A stretch of 42,307 nucleotides of DNA from contig NZ_FNOZ01000037.1 in assembly GCF_900107175.1 (NCBI RefSeq), forward strand, positions 1 through 42,307, read 5' to 3'. The notes below the pieces were generated by a model that saw only the letters and a list, made by a program, of their open reading frames with translations, had not been told where the DNA came from and ran no database searches. Shown one piece after another: positions 1-10,308 of this stretch. How positions within the stretch are numbered: the first letter of the stretch is position 1; each line of letters starts with the position of its first letter. The stretch comes from Modestobacter sp. DSM 44400. GTDB lineage: Bacteria; Actinomycetota; Actinomycetes; Mycobacteriales; Geodermatophilaceae. The position numbers were made by a program, and so were the translations under genes.

Positions 1-162
1 ACCCGCCTGTTCACCACCCCGGCGACGCTGGCCCGCACCGGACGCCGACGGATCCTGCACCTGGCCGAACACCACCCCTGGGCCGCGCTGGTCCGCGACG
101 GGCTTGCACGACTCCGCGACGCCACCGCGGTGCTCGCCGCCCCGGCAGCCGCCTCCGGCTGA
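1..162 (+). mobile_element. IS1380-type transposase, C-terminal fragment
   Basis: The first reading frame is open from base 1 and ends at TGA 160-162, giving 53 residues that begin TRLFTTPATLARTGRRRIL and continue with HHPWAAL. This RLFTTPA...RTGRRR...HHPWA style matches the extreme C-terminus of IS1380-family DDE transposases in actinobacteria, by memory of the family rather than by alignment. The catalytic residues lie outside the window, so activity cannot be judged. The downstream stretch to about 333 looks like the non-coding right end of the same element. Confidence 0.6.
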
Positions 163-333
163 CCCCCGGCGACCTGACCCGACGACCCGAAGGACACCCA
201 CCGGCCTGTGGAACCGGCGCCCACCCGAGCGACATCGGCCGATCCGTCACACCCCAATGCCATCCTGACGCCCACACGGGACCAGAAGCCGATGATCATG
301 CTCCGCATCAAGATCACGGAAGATCGAGGCTAG
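163..333. mobile_element. Probable right end of the IS1380-type element
   Basis: These 171 bases follow the transposase stop and hold no convincing gene. The segment ends with AAGATCGAGGCTAG at about 320-333, which resembles the terminal inverted repeat of actinobacterial IS1380 elements as I remember them. The left end is outside the window, so the repeat and the target duplication cannot be confirmed. If the boundary is right, the element stops immediately before the GTG of the next gene. Confidence 0.4.
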
Positions 334-334
334 C

Positions 335-754
<420 letters not shown>

Positions 755-776
755 GCCGTCCGGCCATCGCAGCCAT

Positions 777-890
777 GACCTGCACGGACGCACCGTGAAG
801 GAGCCCGCGCACGACGTCGGTGGCGGCCGCCTGGTGGCCACCGTCACCGACCCCGATGGCAACGTCCCCGAGCTGCTTCACCGACCGTTG
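777..890 (+). pseudogene. VOC protein, C-terminal fragment
   Basis: The frame containing GTG 795 reads DLHGRTVKEPAHDVGGGRLV and then VATVTDPDGNVPELL. This is the typical last 35 residues of a VOC dioxygenase-fold protein (GRxVxEPxDVGGGRLxATVxDPDGNxxxLL). The N-terminal two thirds are missing, and the segment is squeezed between the intact VOC gene and the PPOX gene, whose start overlaps its end in another frame. It is best read as a deletion remnant of a second VOC gene, not as a functional small protein. Confidence 0.55.
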
Positions 891-891
891 A

Positions 892-1338
892 GTGCCGGCC
901 CCCCTCCGCGCTCAGCGTCGTCGCGACACCGAGCATCGGCTCACCAACGACATCGATGTCCGGGTGGCCAGTGCCTCGGCGGACGGTGCGCCGTACCTGA
1001 TGCCGCTGTCCTTCGACTGGGACGGCGAGGCGCTGCTGATGGCGACGCCGACGGACAGCCCGACCGGCAGGAACCTGGCCGCCACCCGAGCCGTTCGGCT
1101 GGGGCTGGGCCACACCCGCGACGTGTCCATGATCGAGGGCGAAGTCGAGATCCTCGAGATCGACGCGCTGCCGCAGGAGCGGGGTGACCGGTTCCCCGTG
1201 CACACCGGCTTCGACCCGCATGCGCTGGCCACGCCGTACCGCCGGTCCCGCATCTCGCCGCGCCGCATCCAGGCTTGGCGCGAGGTGAACGTGAGGCCCG
1301 ACCGCGAGCTGATGCGCGACGGCCGCTGGTTGGTCTGA
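892..1338 (+). CDS. Pyridoxamine 5'-phosphate oxidase (PPOX) fold family protein
   Basis: The protein has 148 residues. RLTNDIDVRVASASADGAPY followed by LMPLSFDWDGEALLMATPT is the split-barrel flavin-binding beginning of the PPOX-like family, and RNLAATRAVRLGLG...EVEILEIDAL plus the RIQAWRE end agree with actinobacterial members. Such proteins bind FMN or F420 and act as small oxidoreductases; the substrate is unknown. GTG 892 is the first start compatible with the family; it has no clear Shine-Dalgarno and overlaps the VOC fragment, so an upstream start may have been lost. C-terminal WLV and stop are normal. Confidence 0.8.
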   Translation: MPAPLRAQRRRDTEHRLTNDIDVRVASASADGAPYLMPLSFDWDGEALLMATPTDSPTGRNLAATRAVRLGLGHTRDVSMIEGEVEILEIDALPQERGDRFPVHTGFDPHALATPYRRSRISPRRIQAWREVNVRPDRELMRDGRWLV

Positions 1339-1613
1339 CGCCTCGGCCGGGCGCGCCGCGTGGCCGGGGTCCAGAGGCTCCACGGGCCGAAGCCGCGTGG
1401 ACGCCTTGGTTCTTGCGCCGAGCGCGACCCCGGCCAGCGTCAGCCGGACGGGCGTTGCGCCACCCCCGCCGACACCGCCGATCAGGTAGACAGCGGACCG
1501 GTGCCGCGCCGACGAAGGAGAACCAGACGTACTGCTCGAAGCTGGTCGGATCGAGCCCAGGCGACGCCGATGGAGACCGCGAAGGCGGGCCCCGCCCAAC
1601 AGATGGAGGCACG

Positions 1614-3988
<2,375 letters not shown>

Positions 3989-4004
<16 letters not shown>

Positions 4005-4402
4005 TCGAGGCCCTCGCGGGTAGACCGGGCAGGGGCATCGACACCCCGCCAGCAGTCGAGGGTGGAGACGGCGGTCGACACGGGCTGCTCACCGCTCGCG
4101 CCGAACACCTCGTCGAGCAGGACCGTGGCTGACGGCGGGGTGGTGGCGGTCAGGCGCAGTCCGTCCGCGGAGAGCGTGAGAGTGAAACGGAAGAACGGGC
4201 AGCAGTCCTGCTCGGCCAGGACCAGCTCGAAGGCCGCGTGCGCCAGGTGCCGTGGCAGATCGACGGCGCGGCCCTCGGCGGCCGCGACCGGCGTTCCCTG
4301 CCTGAGCAGTGCGTGCCACTCCGCGATGCGAGTCGACTGCTCCGAACCGCCGAGTGAGCAGCCGACCGGCGCGCCGGCTCCGGCGTCGGTGGGGCTGGTC
4401 AT
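3989..4402 (-). CDS. Small cysteine-containing protein paired with ArsR
   Basis: The protein has 137 residues. It contains GCSLGG near residue 14, a helix RIAEWHALLRQG, and a core LAEQDCCPFFRFTLTL with vicinal cysteines before a beta-rich tail. The same LAxxEQxCCxFFxF core occurs fused behind MerR-type regulators or free-standing in actinobacterial metal clusters, so metal or metalloid binding is the likely role; this is inference. It lies 51 nt downstream of the arsR gene on the same strand, implying one transcript. Its stop codon overlaps the end of the UvrA-like gene by 16 nt in convergent orientation. Confidence 0.65.
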
Positions 4403-4453
4403 CGGCGTCCTCCCTCCCGGTCGTGCGTACGGACGGGCCCGGCGTGCAGGCGA

Positions 4454-4813
4454 TCAGGAACAGCAGGCGTCGGCGCCCTCGGGGGTCAGGGCCGCCAGCG
4501 TGGCCAGGAGCTTGACCGGCCCGGCCAGGGCTTCGCAGCACAGCGCGTAGACGTTGCTGCGTCCCTGCGGCGTGACGGTCACCAGCCCCTGCTCGCGCAG
4601 CGGGGTCAGATGGTGGCTCACGAGCGTCTGGCTCATGCCCGTGGCCTCGGTCAGCTCCCGCACGGACCGGCGGCCGTCGGCGAGCAGCAGGAGGAGGTGC
4701 AGCCGGTTCGGGTCGGAGAGGGCCTTGAGCGCAGGGGCGAGCAGGCGGGCACGGTCGGCCGCCGAAGTGAGGTCGTCGACGTCGAGCAGCCGCACGTCCA
4801 GGTCCTGGGCCAT
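4454..4813 (-). CDS. ArsR/SmtB-family repressor with C-terminal cysteine pairs
   Basis: The protein has 119 residues with a winged helix: KALSDPNRLHLLLLL, VRELTEATGMSQTLVSHHLT (recognition helix) and GLVTVTPQGRSNVYAL. It lacks the CVC motif in helix 3 that canonical ArsR uses to sense arsenite. Instead it has vicinal cysteines at 92-93 and 117-118, a site placement like other ArsR subtypes with C-terminal thiolates. It probably represses itself plus the small Cys protein and the divergent flavoprotein/MFS unit, through the palindrome at 4846-4861. ATG 4813 lies 6 nt after a candidate -10 box, so the mRNA may be leaderless. Confidence 0.85.
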   Translation of the reverse strand: MAQDLDVRLLDVDDLTSAADRARLLAPALKALSDPNRLHLLLLLADGRRSVRELTEATGMSQTLVSHHLTPLREQGLVTVTPQGRSNVYALCCEALAGPVKLLATLAALTPEGADACCS

Positions 4814-4819
4814 GCGCGC

Positions 4820-4847
4820 AGTATGCCACGGCGTCCGTTGCTATCAA
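4820..4847 (-). promoter_or_regulatory. Candidate promoter of the first arsR gene
   Basis: Reading the minus strand, TTGATA (4847-4842) and CATACT (4825-4820) are separated by 16 nt. The arsR ATG begins 6 nt after the -10 hexamer, the spacing expected of a leaderless transcript. The -35 overlaps the left edge of the palindrome at 4846-4861, so a bound repressor would block polymerase. Confidence 0.45.
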
Positions 4848-4861
4848 CAGTGACCACTGTT
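4846..4861. promoter_or_regulatory. ArsR-type operator palindrome
   Basis: AACAGTG-AC-CACTGTT is a perfect 7-bp inverted repeat with a 2-nt centre. It sits in the 88-nt gap between the divergent arsR gene (starts 4813) and the flavoprotein gene (starts 4902). Position and symmetry fit an autoregulated ArsR/SmtB operator serving both directions; binding is inferred. Confidence 0.6.
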
Positions 4862-4901
4862 ACGTTCTCTCCGTCGTGGTGAACACGGATGGGAGAGGCC
4901 C

Positions 4902-6299
4902 ATGAGCACGGATCTGCCCGTCATCGTGATCGGCGGTGGCCCTGTGGGACTGGCGGCGGCAGCCCACCTGCTCGAGCGCGGGCTGGAGCCCCTGGTGTTC
5001 GAAGCCGGCGACGAAGTCGGCGCCGCGGTACGCGACTGGGGCCACGTCCGGCTCTTCTCCCCGTGGCGGTACGACGTCGACGTGGCTGCGGCGCGGCTCC
5101 TCGAGGAGAGCGGGTGGACGCCCCCCGCGCCCGACGGTCTTCCGACCGGTGCCGAGTTGGTCGAGCGGTACCTGGAGCCGCTGGCGGCGACCCGGCAGCT
5201 GTCGACGCGCATCCGTACCGGCACCCGGGTGCTGGCCGTGACCCGGCAGGGCATGGACAAGACCCGCACCGTCGGCCGCGACGGGCGCCCCTACGTTGTG
5301 CGGACCATGCGGGACGGTCGGGTTGTCGACGTGCTCGGCCGGGCGGTCCTCGATGCCTCGGGCACGTGGGGCCACGCCAACCCGCTCGGTCCCGCTGGGC
5401 TCGGCGCCGTCGCGGAGGACGTCGCGATGCCGTGGCTGGCCGGACCGCTGCCCGACGTCCTCGGGCGGGACCGGGGCCGGTTCGCCGGTCGTTGCAGCCT
5501 GGTCGTCGGGATGGGCCACTCGGCAGCCAACACCCTGCTGGCACTGGTGCGCCTGCGCGAGGACGAGCCCGGCACGGAGATCACGTGGGCCATCCGGGGT
5601 CGCTCACCCGCCCGGCTCTACGGCGGCGGCGACGCCGATGGTCTACCCGCTCGGGGCCTCCTGGGGGCGGAGCTGAAGGCGGCTGTGGCCTCGGGGGCGA
5701 TCACGCTGATCCGCGAGTTCGCTCTCGTGAGCTTCGACGTGCCCCCCGGCGGGGATGGCCGGCTGGGCGTTTCCGGCACCGGGCGCGACGGAGTGGCGAG
5801 AACGCTGTTCGTCGACGTCGTGGTGGGTGCGACGGGGTTCCGTCCCGACCTGGACATGCTGCGCGAGGTTCGGCTGTCGCTGGACCCGGCAGTCGAGGCT
5901 CCCCGCCAGCTCGGGCCGATGATCGACCCCGACCTGCACAGCTGCGGCACCGTTCCGCCCCACGGTGAGAGCGTGCTCGCCCACCCCGATGCGGGCTTCT
6001 ACATCGTCGGCATGAAGTCCTACGGACGCGCGCCGACGTTCTTGCTGGCCACCGGCTACGAGCAGGTCCGTTCCATCGCGGCCGCGCTCGCCGGCGACAC
6101 CGAGGCGGCCGGCCACGTCTGCCTCGACCTGCCCGCGACGGGCGTGTGCTCGGTCGACCTCGGCGACCGTGCGGCGGTCGAGGCCGCCGGCGTGGGCTTC
6201 GCCACGGGAGGTGCGCACGGCTGGTCGGCAGCGGAGCCCGCGGTGACCGGCTGCTGCGGAACGAGCCAGCCGGCGGCGGTCGGGGTCGGCGGTCAGTGA
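4902..6299 (+). CDS. ArsO-like FAD/NAD(P)H flavoprotein monooxygenase
   Basis: The protein has 465 residues with an N-terminal FAD Rossmann motif VIVIGGGPVGLAAAAHLLERG (about 7-27), RLFSPWRYDVD typical of the family, a second dinucleotide motif LVVGMGHSAANT near 203, and ATGFRPDLD before the end. This layout is that of flavin-dependent monooxygenases found in ars operons (ArsO-like); the exact arsenic substrate is not settled. Unusual features are a cysteine near the end (GVCSVDLG) and a vicinal pair in a tail reading AVTGCCGTS. ATG 4902 follows GGGAGAGG. It is divergent from arsR, and the MFS gene begins 26 nt after its stop. Confidence 0.8.
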   Translation: MSTDLPVIVIGGGPVGLAAAAHLLERGLEPLVFEAGDEVGAAVRDWGHVRLFSPWRYDVDVAAARLLEESGWTPPAPDGLPTGAELVERYLEPLAATRQLSTRIRTGTRVLAVTRQGMDKTRTVGRDGRPYVVRTMRDGRVVDVLGRAVLDASGTWGHANPLGPAGLGAVAEDVAMPWLAGPLPDVLGRDRGRFAGRCSLVVGMGHSAANTLLALVRLREDEPGTEITWAIRGRSPARLYGGGDADGLPARGLLGAELKAAVASGAITLIREFALVSFDVPPGGDGRLGVSGTGRDGVARTLFVDVVVGATGFRPDLDMLREVRLSLDPAVEAPRQLGPMIDPDLHSCGTVPPHGESVLAHPDAGFYIVGMKSYGRAPTFLLATGYEQVRSIAAALAGDTEAAGHVCLDLPATGVCSVDLGDRAAVEAAGVGFATGGAHGWSAAEPAVTGCCGTSQPAAVGVGGQ

Positions 6300-6324
6300 C
6301 GGGGGTGGCGGGTGGGACGACCCC

Positions 6325-7542
6325 GTGAGCCCGAAGTCGTCGCTGGCGGCCGATGCGGGCGCGGGCGCCGAGTCCGGCTGGCGTCCGCCCCGCCGGGCCC
6401 TGGCGGCGCTGTGCGCCACCGAGGTCGTCAGCTGGGGCGTCCTCTACTACGCCTTTCCGGTCGCCCTCTCCGCGATCACCGCTGACACCGGCTGGTCGGC
6501 GACGTCGACGACAGCGGCCTTCTCGGCCGGACTCGTCGTCTCCGCGCTGGCCGGCGTTCCCGTCGGACGCGGGCTGGACCGCTGGGGGCCGCGGCGGGTG
6601 ATGACGGCGGGTTCGCTGCTCGCCGTCCCGGCCATCGTCGGCGTCGCGCTGGCACCGAGCTATTGGTGCTTCCTGGCCGCCTGGTGCGTGGTGGGTGTGG
6701 CGATGGCCGGCGTCTTCTACCAGGCGGCCTTCGCGGCCCTGACCCGTTGGTACGGGCCCCGCCGCGTCAAGGCGCTCACCACCGTCACCCTGGTGGCGGG
6801 CCTGGCGAGCACCATCTTCGCCCCGGTCACGAGTCTGTTGCTGCAGCACCTGGACTGGCGGACCACCTACGTCGTCCTGGCCGGCGTCCTGGCCGTGGTC
6901 ACGATTCCGCTGCACGCGCTGGCGCTGACGCCGCCGTGGCACGCCGTCCACAGCCAAGACCGTGTGGCGCCCGCCCCGAGGCGCCCCATCGTCCGGAGCC
7001 CGGGCTTCCTGCTGCTCTCAGCCGCCCTCACGCTGACCGCTTTCGGGCTCTACTCGGCGAGCCTCACCCTGATCCCCCTGCTCACCGGGCGTGGGTTGAG
7101 TCCGTCCCTCGCGGCTACGACCTTCGGGCTCCTGGGCGCCGGCCAGCTCGTCGGGCGGATCGGGTTCGCCCCGCTCGCCGCCCGGACGACCCCGGGGGCG
7201 CGGACGATCGTCATCGTCGTCGCATCGGCTGTGGCGATCGCGCTGCTCGCCGCCGTGCCCGGGCCGGCAGCTGTGCTGGTCGCCCTGGCCATGCTCGCGG
7301 GCGCCGTGCGGGGCGCGGGCACCCTGTTGCAGGCCACTGTCGTGGCGGACCGCTGGGGGACCGCCAACTACGGTGCCCTGTCCGGCATCTTCGCGGCGCC
7401 CGTCACCGGAGCTGCCGCACTGGCTCCCTGGGGCGGTACCGCGCTCGCCGAGGCCATCGGGAGCTACCCGGCCATGTTCGCCGCCCTAACAGTGGTCGTG
7501 GCGGCCGCTGCCGGGGCTGCGGCCCTGAGCGACCGGGTCTAG
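6325..7542 (+). CDS. MFS transporter in the arsenic island
   Basis: The protein has 405 residues with about 12 hydrophobic segments. The major-facilitator loop motif appears as GVPVGRGLDRWGPRRV after TM2, and a second half begins at SPGFLLLSAALTLTAFGLYS. It starts at GTG 6325 shortly after the ArsO-like gene and is probably co-transcribed. Efflux of an oxidised or organic arsenical, or of a product of the flavoprotein, is a reasonable inference from position, but the sequence alone only says MFS. It is not ArsB, Acr3, ArsP or ArsK. Its TAG overlaps the convergent arsC stop. Confidence 0.82.
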   Translation: MSPKSSLAADAGAGAESGWRPPRRALAALCATEVVSWGVLYYAFPVALSAITADTGWSATSTTAAFSAGLVVSALAGVPVGRGLDRWGPRRVMTAGSLLAVPAIVGVALAPSYWCFLAAWCVVGVAMAGVFYQAAFAALTRWYGPRRVKALTTVTLVAGLASTIFAPVTSLLLQHLDWRTTYVVLAGVLAVVTIPLHALALTPPWHAVHSQDRVAPAPRRPIVRSPGFLLLSAALTLTAFGLYSASLTLIPLLTGRGLSPSLAATTFGLLGAGQLVGRIGFAPLAARTTPGARTIVIVVASAVAIALLAAVPGPAAVLVALAMLAGAVRGAGTLLQATVVADRWGTANYGALSGIFAAPVTGAAALAPWGGTALAEAIGSYPAMFAALTVVVAAAAGAAALSDRV

Positions 7543-7952
7543 CCGACCGGTTCCGGGCCCTGCAGCTCGGCGAGCAGGCCACGGATGCGCGCCTCGATCT
7601 CGTCCCGGATCGGGCGCACCGACTCGACGCCCTTGCCCGCCGGGTCCTCCAGCGCCCAGTCCAGGTAGCGCTTGCCCGGAAAGACCGGGCACGCGTCGCC
7701 GCAGCCCATGGTGATCACGACGTCGGAGGCCTCGACGGCGTCGGTGGTCAGCACCTTCGGGCGCTGGGCGGAGATGTCGATGCCCACCTCGGCCATCGCG
7801 GCCACGGCGGCGGGGTTGACCTGGTCGCCGGGGATCGAGCCGGCCGAGCGCACTTCCACCGAGTCCCCGGCCAGGGAGCGCAGCCAGCCGGCGGCCATCT
7901 GCGAGCGACCGGCGTTGTGCACGCAGACGAACAGCACGCTGGGGGTGCTCAT
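7539..7952 (-). CDS. arsC: Arsenate reductase, LMW-phosphatase type
   Basis: The protein has 137 residues. CVHNAGRS gives the CX5R phosphate/arsenate loop (C10, R16), and C84 and C88 in [11 protein letters not shown] are the two further redox cysteines of this class. DWALEDP supplies the catalytic aspartate. It reduces arsenate to arsenite using thioredoxin or mycothiol/mycoredoxin; the sequence does not say which donor. ATG 7952 overlaps the acr3 stop in ATGA, and the order arsR-acr3-arsC forms one minus-strand operon. The product arsenite would leave through Acr3. Confidence 0.95.
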   Translation of the reverse strand: MSTPSVLFVCVHNAGRSQMAAGWLRSLAGDSVEVRSAGSIPGDQVNPAAVAAMAEVGIDISAQRPKVLTTDAVEASDVVITMGCGDACPVFPGKRYLDWALEDPAGKGVESVRPIRDEIEARIRGLLAELQGPEPVG

Positions 7953-9074
7953 CGGGCGCTCCGGAGGGGATCGGGGACGGTGGGATCACCGGGGAACCAG
8001 CGCCGGGCGGCCCACAGGGCGACGTAGACCAGGCCGACGAGGACGGGGACCTCGATCAGCGGGCCGACCACGCCGGCGAGGGCCTGGCCCGAGGTGACCA
8101 CGAAGGTGCCGATGGCTACGGCGATGGCGAGCTCGAAGTTGTTGCCCGCCGCGGTGAAGGCGAGCGTGGCGGTCTTCGCGTAACCACAGGTGCAGGCGCA
8201 CCCCGAGCGCGAATGAGCCGCCGAACATCAGGGCGAAGTAGGCGAGCAACGGCAGGGCTAGGCGGGCGACGTCCCAGGGCTGGGAGGTGATCGCGTCACC
8301 CTGCAGCGCGAACAGCATCACGATGGTGAACAGCAGCCCGTAGAGCGCAACCGGCCCGATCTTCGGCAGGAAGCGGCTCTCGTACCAGGAGCGTCCCCTG
8401 GCCCGTTCCCCGATCATCCGGGTGAGGAAGCCGGCCAGCAGTGGGATGCCGAGGAACACCAGCACGCTGACCACGATCGCCCACAGGCTGAACTCGGCCG
8501 ACGTGGTCGACAGGCTCAGCCAGCCGGGGAGTACCTGCAGGTAGCACCAGCCCAGCGCGGCAAAGGCGACGATCTGGAACACCGAGTTGATGGCCACCAG
8601 CACGGCGGCGGCCTCGCGGTCGCCGCAGGACAGGTCGTTCCAGATCAACACCATGGCGATGCAGCGGGCCAGCCCCACGATGACCAGTCCGGTGCGGTAC
8701 TCGGGGAGGTCGGGCAGCAGCAGCCAGGCCAGGGCGAACATCAGGGCCGGGCCGACGAGCCAGTTCAGCGCCAGTGAGGCACCGAGGAGCTTCCGGTCGC
8801 CGGTCACCCGGTCGAGCTCGGAGTACCGGACCTTGGCCAGCACCGGGTACATCATCAGCAGCAGCCCGACGGCGATCGGCAGGCTGACGTCGCCGACCCG
8901 GACGGCGTCCAGCGCGTCGTCCAGGCCGGGCACCAGGCGGCCGAGCCCCAGGCCCACGGCCATCGCGACGATGATCCAGACCGGCAGGAACCGGTCCAGG
9001 GTGGGCAGCCGCTGCAGGACCGGCGCCTGGAGAGAGGTTTCGGGGCGGGCGGTCTCCCGGACGGCGTCGCTCAC
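7949..9074 (-). pseudogene. acr3: Acr3 arsenite efflux permease, frameshifted
   Basis: From GTG 9074 (overlapping the arsR stop in GTGA) the frame encodes a typical Acr3: LPVWII-type TM1, ALNWLVGPALMFALAW, GLARCIAMVLIWNDLSCGD with the conserved cysteine, and repeated TMs to [13 protein letters not shown]. There it shifts near 8184-8200. The next frame carries the expected end [20 protein letters not shown], then AIAVAIGTF and [20 protein letters not shown], stopping at 7949 in ATGA with arsC. The span is 1126 nt, one more than 375 codons, so one extra base explains it. As written, translation runs out of frame to about 7986 and loses the last two or so TMs. It is either a real mutation or a sequencing error. 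Confidence 0.85.
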
Positions 9075-9424
9075 CCACGCGCCCCGGTCGGCGCCGGCGT
9101 GCTGAACAGGGTGGCGACCGCAGGCAGCGCCTTGGGCCGGACGGCGTAGTAGACCCACACCCCGCGCTTGTCCCGGTCCAGCAGACCCGCCGCATGCAGC
9201 ACCTTCAGGTGATGGCTGATCGTGGCCTGGGTCTGGTCGAAGGCCTCGTTGAGGTCGCAGACGCACGCCTCGCCGCCTGCGGAGGAGGCGATGAGGCTCA
9301 CCAGCCGCAGTCGGACCGGGTCGGCGAGCGCCTTGAGCAGGGGCGCGACCTGCTCGGCCTGCTCGGTGCTCATCGACGTCCCGGTCAGCGGTGTGCAGCA
9401 GGCGAAGTCGGGAGAGTCGCTCAC
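9071..9424 (-). CDS. arsR: ArsR arsenite-responsive repressor (canonical CxC type)
   Basis: The protein has 117 residues. KALADPVRLRLVSLI leads into EACVCDLNEAFDQTQATISH, with C54 and C56 forming the CVC arsenite site of classical ArsR, followed by the recognition helix and GVWVYYAV wing. A further vicinal pair (FACCTP, 9-10) sits at the N-terminus. GTG 9424 is chosen because GGAGGAACC precedes it; a longer frame to 9487 lacks a site. The gene leads the arsR-acr3-arsC operon. The divergent CadI/ArsI gene shares its control region. Confidence 0.92.
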   Translation of the reverse strand: MSDSPDFACCTPLTGTSMSTEQAEQVAPLLKALADPVRLRLVSLIASSAGGEACVCDLNEAFDQTQATISHHLKVLHAAGLLDRDKRGVWVYYAVRPKALPAVATLFSTPAPTGARG

Positions 9425-9455
9425 GGTTCCTCCTCGGCGTAATGCTTCGGCACAG

Positions 9456-9483
9456 ATCATAGCGATCAGCATCGTATTGACAA
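9456..9483 (-). promoter_or_regulatory. Promoter of the arsR-acr3-arsC operon
   Basis: On the minus strand TTGTCA (9483-9478) and TATGAT (9461-9456) are separated by 16 nt, close to the sigma-70 consensus and standing out in GC-rich DNA. The predicted start site, near 9449, is about 25 nt upstream of the arsR GTG. Confidence 0.6.
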
Positions 9484-9526
9484 ACATCGATCCTTTAAGA
9501 GTGCAGACATCGACATCTGTCGATGT
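9484..9526. promoter_or_regulatory. ArsR operator region with a perfect palindrome
   Basis: ACATCGAC-ATCT-GTCGATGT at 9507-9526 is a perfect 8-bp inverted repeat with 4-nt spacer. A further half-site ACATCGAT at 9484-9491 abuts the -35 of the minus promoter, and CATCG recurs at 9470. The region is AT-richer than its surroundings and lies between the divergent arsR and CadI/ArsI genes, so it probably controls both. Confidence 0.65.
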
Positions 9527-9546
9527 TATCGAGAGGACGTGATCCC

Positions 9547-10032
9547 GTGTCCCGAGTCCAGCTGGCTCTCCGCGTCGCCGACCTGGAGGCAGCCATCGAC
9601 TTCTACTCGCGGCTGTTCGACACCGCCCCGGCCAAGCGCCGCCCCGGGTACGCCAACTTTGCCGTCGCCGAGCCCCCGCTCAAGCTGGTGCTGTTGGAGG
9701 GGGCGGCCGGGGAGCCCACCCGGATGGACCACCTGGGCGTGGAGGTCGCCGCGACCGCCGACGTCGCCGCCGCCACCGACCGGCTCACCGCGGCCGGCCT
9801 GGCCACCCGGCCCGAGGACGACACCACCTGCTGCTACGCCCTGCAGGACAAGGTCTGGGTCACCGGCCCGGGCGGCGAGCCGTGGGAGGTCTACACGGTC
9901 AAGGGAGACGCGCGGCCCGACCTCGAGGGCCGGACGGCGGCCGAGGAGTCCGCCGTGGCCGGCGACGGCACCTGCTGCGCCGACCCGACCGCCGCCGCCG
10001 ACCACGCAGCGGTGCCCGCCGCCTGCTGCTGA
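9547..10032 (+). CDS. ArsI/CadI-family VOC protein (organoarsenical C-As lyase-like)
   Basis: The protein has 161 residues. It opens SRVQLALRVADLEAAIDFYS and has PGYANFAVAEPPLKLVLLEG, DHLGVEV and TTCCYALQDKVWVTGPGGEP, the diagnostic motifs of CadI/ArsI. Likely metal ligands are Q5, H62 and E114; C95-C96 is the vicinal pair that binds trivalent arsenicals in ArsI. ArsI cleaves the C-As bond of methyl and aromatic arsenicals; CadI is a cadmium-induced relative in mycobacteria. The tail has extra cysteines (GTCCADP and final AACC). GTG 9547 follows GAGAGGA. It is divergent from arsR and under the same operator. Confidence 0.88.
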   Translation: MSRVQLALRVADLEAAIDFYSRLFDTAPAKRRPGYANFAVAEPPLKLVLLEGAAGEPTRMDHLGVEVAATADVAAATDRLTAAGLATRPEDDTTCCYALQDKVWVTGPGGEPWEVYTVKGDARPDLEGRTAAEESAVAGDGTCCADPTAAADHAAVPAACC

Positions 10033-10308
10033 GGAGCTCCCGTGCACCCACCCTGATCATCCAGCTGGCCGCGGCACACACAGCCGACCTGCACCGATCC
10101 GCCGCGGGCCGCTGCTGCGCCGACCTGGTGACGCGGTCCGGCGGGGCCGAGCGCGTCGCCGGGCTCGCCCGCCGGCTCCGCAGCTCGGTCGCCCCGGTGA
10201 CGGTGTGCTGCCCGGCGTGCTGCTCCGCTGCTCCGGTCCGCACGAGGTGGGCCGGGGCAGCGCCACCCCCGCGCGCAGCGTTACCGCGGGGACGGCACGA
10301 TCAGCGGC

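Noticed and set aside
1339-1613. N-terminal extension of the UvrA-like protein, or a decayed minus-strand membrane protein
   Set aside because: The upstream frame is R/P/G-rich without homology and a strong ribosome-binding site marks ATG 1614. Minus-strand bits such as SFEQYVWFSFVGAAP appear in different frames and are too short to support a gene.
9477-9505. Plus-strand promoter using TTGACA at 9477-9482 for the CadI/ArsI gene
   Set aside because: No -10 box is found at normal spacing; the same bases serve better as the -35 of the minus-strand promoter.
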